64,000 nucleotides of DNA from Ciona savignyi (lineage: Eukaryota; Chordata; Ascidiacea; Phlebobranchia; Cionidae). The DNA is taken from positions 500,610-564,609 of the forward strand of contig CH003232.1 of assembly GCA_000149265.1 (NCBI GenBank), given 5' to 3'. Every line of letters starts with the position of its first letter. Position 1 is the stretch's first letter. Below the pieces are notes generated by a model. It was not told the DNA's origin. It saw only the letters and a list, made by a program, of their open reading frames with translations, and made no database searches. Positions 56,101 through 64,000 of the stretch are shown here, one piece after another. The translations under genes were made by a program, and so were the position numbers.

Positions 56101-56139
56101 TAAGTGGTATAGTTTTCAAAAGTGTTAGTCTCGTGTCTA

Positions 56140-56405
56140 AGTCCGTTTTTATATATTTATTTTTTGTACATGTATCGGTCGTGTTAACCATTCGACCACA
56201 CGACCGTACAAGTCCGTTTTATTTACAAATCGGTACAAGAATAATCCGCGGTTATTGATCAGCCACCAAGTCCGTTTTTTTTATATTTAATTTTGTATAG
56301 GCCTATGTGTCGGTCGTGTTAACCATTCGACCACACGACCGTACAGGGCCGTTTTTATTTACAAATCGGTACAAGAATCCTCCGCGTTTATTGATCAGCC
56401 ACCAA
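56140..56405 (-). repeat. Tandem duplication containing SINE family 2 heads
   Basis: Two units of about 137 bp, each with GTGTTAACCATTCGACCACA and AAATCGGTACAAGAAT...CCGCG...TATTGATCAGCCACCAA. A further family 2 copy lies at 56735-56825. Confidence 0.65.
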
Positions 56406-56734
56406 CCCTTTACCAACGTTTGTTTTTTGCGGTAACAATGCAGTATTGTTCGCGTTTTTTACAGTGAAGGAATTCCTTGTATTGGGGACCGCCCATTGCT
56501 GGTTTAAACTTACATTGTCAGTTTTGACCTTAACCTTTAAAATTGTACTGTTTTTTACATTTACACCGGTTATACCGTTTTAAACTAGTTTTAACCTGTT
56601 TTATACTATGCTATCATTTTTAATGTTTAATTTTATATTAAACTGTAAATCCAGTATTCCTTGTATTTTGTCATATAGCTTACGGTTAAAAGAGCGTCCT
56701 GCTAAACCTTGTTTAAAAAATTTTACCGGGCTAG

Positions 56735-56825
56735 GTTTGGAACCCAAGATCTGTTTGTCACCAAGACCGTTTTTTATATTGAAATCTGTATATGTATCGG
56801 TCGCTGTAACCATTCGGTCACAACT
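56735..56825 (-). mobile_element. SINE family 2 copy
   Basis: TAGGTTTGGAACCCAAGATC, CACCAAGACCGTTTTTTATA, GCTGTAACCATTCGGTCACA. Confidence 0.6.
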
Positions 56826-57356
56826 CTACAAAAAATTTAAAAAATTCCCGATCTTGAGGTCATCTTTGTATATAAATTGGTTTGTATCGGCTACCTATTT
56901 AGCCAGATGTTGGTACAGTATTAATTTCCTACAACTAAGAAACGTTATCCGACGTTTTCCAAAAAAAGGTATGCCATAAAATTAACTTTTTTTACTCGAA
57001 ATCTGACTTGATTTCGAATAAGCACACCACCTGTGTTTTTACCACTTTGACAGTTTCATAATCATAAAAAACTCGAGTGTTGAGTGTTAAGATAACGTTT
57101 CAATCCGGTTCATACCGGATTTTTCGTATTCGCAAATACGTCACAAATACACCTATTATTAAGTGGCAAGTGCATTGATAACCGTTTTTTCGCCTCCCAC
57201 ATAACTTTACTATATTAGGTCATGGCGTACAACCTTATTAAATCAAACAAAGCTGTACACTGTAGTCGAGCATTCAAATGTTGTATTTCTGAAGCAATGC
57301 GCGCCGGTGCAGATTAACACTTCAGCAAGAAGGGATTATTTTAAGCAGCAAAATGC

Positions 57357-57448
57357 ATGACCGACTTCTGCAAATGGACTCTTTGCGGCATTCTTGGAAT
57401 TTGGTCAGTCGCTTCAATCATTATCAATTCCCTATTTTTGTGGAAAGG
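57357..57448 (+). CDS. Possible first exon with signal-anchor segment
   Basis: An ATG at 57357 opens MTDFCKWTLCGILGIWSVAS and continues into a hydrophobic stretch ending NSLFLWK, then AAAG followed by GTGTTT. The 23-residue hydrophobic core between lysines at 6 and 30 is what a type II membrane protein or signal peptide would show. The donor is weak, an earlier out-of-frame ATG lies 5 bp upstream, and no following exon was found, so this may be chance. Confidence 0.22.
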
Positions 57449-57466
57449 TGTTTTTGTTTTACATGT

Positions 57467-57737
57467 CTAACACAACAATTCTACTTTAGAAAGATAAGTC
57501 GATAACTTCGACAAATCTGCAGCGTCCACAGTTTTTAAATGCCGAAGTAAAACGGAAAAAAACTTGTCCAAGAAATCAGTGCGAAAGGCGAAAATAGGCC
57601 AGGTGCCAGTCACATACTGGTCAGTAATTATTGAAGGTAAGTCTTGCGTGTTAATACTATAAGCTTGGCCGGTTTTGGGTGTCTTTTCCCAAGAGAGTCC
57701 TTTTTCGTTTGAGTAATTTAACAACCTCGAGAAATAG
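57467..57737 (-). CDS. Probable terminal exon of an unrecognised gene
   Basis: On the minus strand a good acceptor (pyrimidine-rich, ending CCCATTTTAG) at 57739-57738 is followed by one base, 89 open codons and TAG (57469-57467). The peptide begins YFSRLLNYSNEKGLSW, holds TGTWPIFAFRTDFLDKFF in the middle, and ends KVELLC. Its composition is that of a folded globular protein (aromatics, balanced charge) and it is long for this AT-rich DNA. I do not recognise the family. Upstream exons would lie above 57740 on the same strand; none was found with confidence. It could be an orphan or decayed exon. Confidence 0.4.
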
Positions 57738-57739
57738 CT

Positions 57740-59265
57740 AAAATGGGAGCGAAAATTTCAAAGTTTGTTTTACAATCGGTAAAGCAAAAATGACCGTTAA
57801 AAAGTGATCCTTAAAATATAAAAAAATATTTTTGTTTTTATTATAAAAAATATATCTGTATGCGGTTTATCTAAGTGCATTTTTCCACACACGAAAATAC
57901 AGAACGCGTTTTGGGCGTCTTACTAATTAGTTTTTTAGAAATATGTATATGAATCGATCGCGCTATCTATTTAGCTACGCGTTGGTTTCATTCTTGACGA
58001 ATAGCATATATGTTATATCGTAATTGCGCAGTCGTAATACAAAATCAATGAAAAGTCCATACCCAGCTATGAGCATTAAACATTTATACGTGCATTGAAT
58101 AACTAAAGGTTTTAATCGATGAAATAATGTATTTTTTATAGCCCGTCTTCAGTCAATACCTCATTATTTAAAACAATTGAATTGAATTTATACGAAATTA
58201 AAGAAAATGGCATTCGACATAGCATAAAGTTTTGCATTACAAACGATACATATGTGTGTATATATAATAAAAATTTCCAGTTCAAATGAAATTTTTAATA
58301 TAAAGTTTTGCTTTACAAACAAAAGGCCTATAAACTGGTCGTGAATGAGTTCGTGGCTAAAGTTTGCCACCGAGTAGAGCTTTTACGTGATTATCAATTT
58401 GTTAGTTAAGCTGCTGAAACGAGTAGCCAGGACTGAAAAAACATTTTCATGTATTCAAAACTCAATGTGTATGCGCAGGTTAACGGTCCGAACGGTGACC
58501 TGTACCTTAAAGAATGTACAAAGGATTGCCTGGTAAGATACGTAGAGTAGATAGATGTAATCAGAGAAGTAAACGGGGCCGGTAAGGTATGCTAACAGTT
58601 TTGTGAAGCTACAGGCCAATTTGGTGCATTTCAAGCGTGTCAGTCCGGTTCAGTCCAGTTCAAACTGGAATATTCGTAACCGCAATTACGTCGTAAAAAT
58701 CACAAATACAACTATTTCTGGGTGGTAACTGCATTATAGTAACAGTTGTTTTTCGCTGCCTACTGTTAACTTTAACTGTATCGTGATATTTTTGGTGTAC
58801 TCTTTATTTTTGATGACTCAATGTGACTGAATAATACAATTAAACAGGATAAACGGACGAATTTCCGAAGATACTCGATCCCATCATAGGGATGTTCATT
58901 ACAAAAAGATTTGATTCATTTAGAAAATTGTTTCGATTTTTTTACTAAAGATACCAGAAATTCAAAATTTAGTGCTCACCGTAAACACAAAGTTTTATTG
59001 ATATAATTTTATTTTTTATGTAAAAAAATGGAAAATTAGTATTTTTAGTTGGCACTATTAATAATTATTATTAAATTTCAATTATTTCATAAAACATACA
59101 TATAATTATTTTACGCAATTAAATTAATTTGAAAAATGTATTTTCGACGTAATTCTGTTTCAGAGCGATTCGAAATTTTAGATTCAAAATTAATTATTCT
59201 ACATTGATTGTGGAAATTATGCTGATTCGGATAAGGAAATCTTTACCGTCGGATAAAAAAAGCTT
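57740..59265. other. No gene recognised
   Basis: Would hold upstream exons of the minus-strand terminal exon at 57467-57737, but none was identified. Confidence 0.4.
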
Positions 59266-59267
59266 CG

Positions 59268-59625
59268 GGCGGTTAACTCATTCACGAATTGGCCTGACAA
59301 CCGCAAGGTTTTTGATTCGAAACCAGCCTCCAGCTAGTCGGTTGAGTAATTGTCAAGACACTTAGTGCACATTGTTTAAAGGATAGGATATTCATGTTTA
59401 TCACCGTGAGTGGAAAACCAACCTTTCGATTGCAAGGCGACGCACTAAACCGCCAGACTAACCGGCCGGACCCAGGTGGTATATTGAGCTGAACAAAAAC
59501 AATATGGTCTAATCATATTCAACACATTGAAACAGCCTCGGTAACCTGACTCTGGGCACAAGGTAATCTGACGAGTGCCCGTGTAAAATTCTCTTTTGTG
59601 TTTTCCCATTTTCGAGAAATCATCA
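59268..59625 (+). mobile_element. Rearranged SINE family 1 pieces
   Basis: Head GGCGGTTAACTCATTC and CAGCCTCCAGCTAGTCGG, an inverted tail/head piece (59378-59470), then a 3' body piece (59510-59600). Confidence 0.5.
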
Positions 59626-59811
59626 GTATAGCTGCAAGATCTCTAGTTTTCTGTTAATTATAACAACTTCCGTGTATTATTATAAGTTTAGTTGCCCAGT
59701 CATGCGTTTCCCGTCTCTTGTGTTTGGTTGACTTTAAGACTATGAGGAAGTTGAAATTTATTTTGCAGCTTTTAAGTTCTTTCAGTCGTCTTTAAGCTCA
59801 TACTTTAATCT

Positions 59812-60072
59812 TTGAAAATAATTCGTCAAACAAATAATTTAATTGATTTGCTGATTTACGACAGTTTTTTAACTAAAACGGAAGCGGAGGAAGCTTATGA
59901 AATTGCTAAACTTTTATTAATTCGTTTTTTACTTTTTTGCCAGGGTGGTAGTTTGGTAGTCATTAAGTTATTGAAGTCAAAGTTTGAGAAACACAAATCT
60001 ATATTACTTAATGTAGAAAACTGTCCTCAGATAAACTATAACGCAAAATCAATCAATAAGGCGCATTATTGA
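59812..60072 (+). other. Unexplained open frame, 86 codons
   Basis: Open from TTG after an in-frame TAA at 59806, ending TGA at 60072. It reads KTEAEEAYEIAKLLLIRF in the middle with a Lys-rich end. No ATG start, no acceptor after the upstream stop, no recognised family. Long for this AT content but probably chance or a decayed gene. Confidence 0.15.
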
Positions 60073-60739
60073 ACAAAGCGTATCGTATATGCGCCTCGCT
60101 CCTTTCAACAAAACCGCGATTATAATTAAAAAGCCCATCCTATTCCACTTTACAAAAGACAGCGTTGATGAAAAACACTCGGCGTATACACAAATCCGGC
60201 CAAAACAATATAAACTTTACACAATTGTATAAATTATTAAGGTAACATAATGAAAAAAGTCGACATTTCTTATCAGCTTTTTCGTAATCAAAAGACAGAT
60301 GCGTGCTCGTTTAGATTAAAATTTGTGGATGAAAGCGCAAAATATTACTTACCGTGCAATTTTTAAAGTAGTGCTTAAAAGTCACTTTTGCAAGGGTTAA
60401 AATTTGTTCCGATCATTTTTGTAAAATACAATATTTAAATGCAATATATAAAAACGTGACCTTACTAATCTGAATTACTAAGACCTTACTACTTTACTTT
60501 TAAAACGCAATAAAATCGCTTCAGTTGCAAAATAAATCCATTTCTTCATAAAAATATAAACAACGTTCCACACGGCTTTAGTACAGCTTCATTGCCAACA
60601 GCAGAAATCTAATGCTTAGATGTGCTGGCAAATGTAATGAAATCGTTATATTACTGTTGCATAGCTCGGCTACTGATGTAAAAACGCGTGAGCAAGTACA
60701 TTACGTGAGCTCTGACTATTAGCGAATTGAAAAACGCTT

Positions 60740-60925
60740 TACGGGAATTAATTAATAGAAGAAAATAAAAAAACTGCATGTTAAATTGAAGAATATAATG
60801 TTATACTTAGTGTAAAGTGCTGGGTTTAAAGTTGGCGTTAATCCTAGGCTTGAGATAAGTGTTTGGGGCTGGGTTAGAATTAGTTTGCATAGTTATAATG
60901 GGCAGTTTTCCTCCTAATTTTGCTC
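60740..60925. mobile_element. Diverged MITE of the ACTAAAAGGAGGGAAAG family
   Basis: The family interior is visible (GTGTTTGGGGCTGGGTTAG, then GCAGTTTTCCTCC) but the ends are weak. It lies 60 bp from the intact copy at 60981. Confidence 0.45.
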
Positions 60926-60980
60926 ACGTATCAGAAGGCAAAGTCATGTAGTCAAACAACCCGCATTTCACAGCGGTGGC

Positions 60981-61188
60981 GGGTGAAAACTAAAAGGAGG
61001 GAAAGCGGGAAGGAGGAAAACTGCACAATAAAATGAATATTATGGCATTATAGTAAGTTTTGACATGGGGTTGAAGTTATGGTTAGTTCTGTGGTTGAAA
61101 TTAGTGTTAAGGGCAGAGTTAAATTAGTTTAAATAGTTTTAGTAAGCAGTTTCCCTCCTTCCCACTTTCCCTCCTTTTAGTGTTGTCC
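60981..61188. mobile_element. MITE of the ACTAAAAGGAGGGAAAG family
   Basis: 208 bp, inverted ends around CTAAAAGGAGGGAAAGCGGG, exact 8-bp duplication GCGGTGGC (60973-60980, 61189-61196). Confidence 0.85.
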
Positions 61189-61199
61189 GCGGTGGCACT

Positions 61200-62130
61200 T
61201 TCCAAACATCAAAGACCGCTAAGGACTATCACACCACCACAGTTACAACATGCGGCCTGTTGTATAAACTAGGTGAACTTGAAATGCCAAATTTAGATGC
61301 TACAAATGAGCACACAAACCAACCAGCCATTTAACCGCGTCGTTTTAGAATTATTCAGCACACATTTTTTATATTTTAATCAATGCCTTTATGGCTCGTT
61401 ACAAAAGTACATTTTGTGAATTAGAGTGTTTTCTTGCATCTATTTGTACTTTTACTGTCACGCAAGGCATAATATAAATGTTTACTTCGAGTCCCTGCTT
61501 AGAAAAATACTTTCACCAACGCATAGCCAGCGCACTTTATAGTTATGCGATTAAAATCGTGTGTGATTTTTTTTAATTATCGATTAACCCTCTGCGTACA
61601 TGTTTTACAACAAACCAAATGGTCAGTACTGAATAAACTAAATAAAAACTTTCTGTCTTGTAAACTTTGTTTAAAAGTCGACAACATTACGCAGCTAAAT
61701 AAACAAACACGAAAGTCCAATACATGCTGTGGCTTTCAACCGTGCAAACTCGGTATTTTCATTGTTATTCAGTAAAACGCCTAATGCTGGTCTTAACTAA
61801 TAATAATAAAAATGGAATTAGGCACATTAACACAAATGACGAAAATTAAAGAGAATAAAATAATAAAATACAAGGGAATAATTGATTTAAATTAATGGCA
61901 ACATATCTTGTGATTACGAATTTACGATAAAATCCACTACCCACGCAAGCTATTAATTATAATTTTCTTATCAATCAACGGCTTATGGTAATGCCCCATT
62001 AAGGGTTAGTAAGCCACCGCCACTTATGGCTGTAAACTACGTGATCTAATCTATAAAATTAATCATCAATAATGTGGTCGTCATTGATTTTCTTTAATTA
62101 GCAATAAACGATATTCTTAAGCACTGTAGT
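61200..62130. other. No gene recognised
   Basis: AT-rich, no supported exon. Confidence 0.45.
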
Positions 62131-62136
62131 TTGTCA

Positions 62137-62432
62137 TTCTCCGACCGGTTAGTCTGGCGGTTTAGTGTGACGCCTTTCAGCTGAAAGGTAGGTTCGAAAC
62201 TGGTCGCTAGCTAGTCGGTTGTGCCTTTGGGCAAGGCACTTATTGTGGGATATTGCCTGAACCCAGCGGATTATTGGGTACTACCAAATCAAAGGAACGT
62301 GTCTATCATACACAATATACTGCAATAGCTTCGGTAACCCGACGGTGGGTGCGAGGTGATCTGACGATTTACCGCGTGTTAACCCCCTTGGTTTTCCCAT
62401 TAACGGGGAAAAACATGAAAATCATATCCTAA
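62137..62432 (+). mobile_element. Full-length SINE family 1
   Basis: Head CCGGTTAGTCTGGCGGTTTA, B-box-like GGTTCGAAACTGG, full body, and tail AACGGGGAAAAACATGAAAA. Confidence 0.85.
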
Positions 62433-62434
62433 CC

Positions 62435-62900
62435 TTTTTGGACCACGTCATTTCTTCCGATAGAATACCCGGTGTTAGGTACTGTTAACAAATTTAATAT
62501 CCACGCAGACATTTAAAACTTACAGCTCTTACAGAGATGGAATACTACCCATTTTAAGATAGAATACTGCCCAATTCACTTAAACAATAATAAATATGAG
62601 TACATGGATTTGAAAATTATATGCCGATTTTGAAAAACAATAAGCTTGGTTGTAAATAATTAAAATTGTGAATTTGACATTTAAGAATATGACTAAAAAT
62701 TAAAACAAATTCTCGAATTGTTTTTTATATTAAAATTATTTGTCCCTAAAGGTATTTGAACGTCAAACTTAAATAAAACGGTTTTTAGATCAACGTTTTT
62801 TATATAAGTTAAATTTTTGTTTTAAGTTCAAGCTCTGGTTCCATTTACAAGCCACCACAAGCTGGCGCGCGAGTGCACGCACTCGAAACGTATGTTCGTG
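62435..62900. other. No gene recognised
   Basis: AT-rich, no supported exon or repeat. Confidence 0.4.
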
Positions 62901-62904
62901 AGGT

Positions 62905-63012
62905 ACGGTCGTGTGGCCGAACAGTTAACGCGCTTAATTCACATACAGACTTCTAAACAAAAACGGTATTAGTGACGAAATTTTAATAGGTTCGAAACTG
63001 AGTTCGGTTAAA
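62905..63012 (+). mobile_element. SINE family 2
   Basis: CGGTCGTGTGGCCGAACAGT, AAAACGGTATTAGTGACG, AATAGGTTCGAAACTGAG. A shorter diverged copy follows to about 63140. Confidence 0.7.
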
Positions 63013-63164
63013 AAAATAACAAAATCACATGTTCGTCACAACGGTTCTGTGGGTACATAGTTAAAAAAAACGATTCATATACCAACTGGTACTTAAAAAA
63101 CGGGTCAATCTTGGGTTCGAACTTAGCCGGTAGAAAAAACTGTTCGTCAGCGCAATAAGTGTAC

Positions 63165-63295
63165 GGAACAACGAATTTTTTTATACAGTGCTAAGTTTCG
63201 AACCAATAATGGGCTCGTGACCAGGGCCGTTTTTTTGAATAAGAAACGGCCTATGTATCAGTCGCGTTAACCAATCGACCACACGACCGTACACG
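63165..63295 (-). mobile_element. SINE family 2
   Basis: Complement of the family: AAGTTTCGAACCAATAATGG ... GTTAACCAATCGACCACACG. Confidence 0.65.
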
Positions 63296-63299
63296 AAAC

Positions 63300-64000
63300 A
63301 ACCGAGTTAAGCCATAATCACTCAGTACATTAGCTGATAAGCTCACAATTTCTGCTGACAACTAACGTCTCGTGACGAGTGACGAGAACGTTACGCTCTC
63401 TATCTACACTGCTCCGCTTTTGAGCCACCAGGCCATACATGGCAGTATATACTTTCATAAGCAAGACGACCGTGATAAAATTCGAGAAACTTCCAACTTG
63501 ATCGCAATCGCGATATATCGTTAACCATGTACCAATAAACCAGCGCCAAATATAGTTTTAAAGGATAATTCAAACATATGTTACGTCATGGGTTAGTAAA
63601 ATTTTAAATGCATTGTGCCATAAATCATAATAGATTAACTTCGCGTGCGAACCATTGTTATGTACGGTTTGCATTGTCAACTACAGTACCTAATTTGAAT
63701 ATTAGTAAATTATATTAGTAATCACCCGATGTTTTAATTTAGTTAGCATAAGAATTTTACTTAAAAATGGAATTACAACAAAAAATAAAGTATGAAACAA
63801 GAAAATGAAATATGCGCAAAATAAAATAAAGAATATATAGGATTTAAACAAATCGTTTTGAAATGCGAAAAGATGTAAAAAAAACTTAATTTAAAACGCG
63901 GAAAATACATTTAAATTTGGATATGGTGGAACCAATATATCTGTATTACTATTGCTGTTAGTCACTGTACACTGTGATTGATATCTATGGAAAAACTAAA
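63300..64000. other. No gene recognised
   Basis: Window end. No exon seen; a short direct repeat CGTGACGAGTGACGAG occurs near 63370. Confidence 0.4.

Noticed and set aside
59812..60072. 86-codon plus-strand frame as a confident gene
   Set aside because: No start codon, no acceptor after the upstream stop and no recognised domain; kept only as a low-confidence note.

Overview
The window looks like animal genomic DNA. It is AT-rich, with small multi-exon genes, GT..AG introns and many short non-autonomous transposons. The gene content (secreted, probably GPI-anchored alpha-carbonic anhydrases), tRNA-headed SINEs and short introns suggest a tunicate, probably a Ciona species. That assignment is inference; no alignment was run. 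There is one assembly gap of 100 N (11254-11353).

Genes, all on the minus strand. (1) A kinase-like gene runs from 13992 down to 4137 in six phase-consistent exons (282 codons). Its start is present but its 3' end was not found. Its catalytic motifs are altered (HRN for HRD, DFV for DFG), so it is a predicted pseudokinase. (2) Three tandem alpha-carbonic anhydrase genes, in transcription order C (53366-47175), B (41940-29836) and A (28001-22290), were each rebuilt from signal peptide to stop codon. The reading frame is continuous across 7, 8 and 8 exons and gives 314, 307 and 299 residues. All keep the zinc histidines, the His64-type proton shuttle, the Thr199-type gate and two cysteines placed for a disulfide. 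All end in a hydrophobic tail suited to GPI anchoring. They would hydrate CO2 at the cell surface. (3) A probable terminal exon of an unrecognised gene lies at 57467-57737. Weaker exon candidates lie at 57357-57448 and 3073-3952 on the plus strand.

Layout. 1-4.1 kb: repeats, a 934-bp hAT-like element and a duplicated exon-like segment. 4.1-14 kb: the kinase-like gene, its introns filled with tandem arrays and the gap. 14-22.3 kb: no gene recognised; MITEs, SINEs, a pogo-like MITE and a foldback 17-bp array. 22.3-53.4 kb: the carbonic anhydrase cluster. A 7.1-kb BEL/Pao LTR retrotransposon (33467-40568, plus strand) sits in intron 3 of gene B, inside a small minisatellite. It carries 534- and 537-bp LTRs, a 5-bp target duplication and several frame breaks. 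53.4-64 kb: mostly repeats, with one probable coding exon.

Mobile DNA. The window holds at least seven families of short inverted-repeat elements, most with 8-bp target duplications that mark hAT-type transposition. It also holds two tRNA-headed SINE families and a third retroposon family ending in TAAACTAAACTAAA-type tails. Several insertions are nested or lie within a few bases of splice sites, and these are the main points of interest beside the carbonic anhydrase cluster and the pseudokinase.
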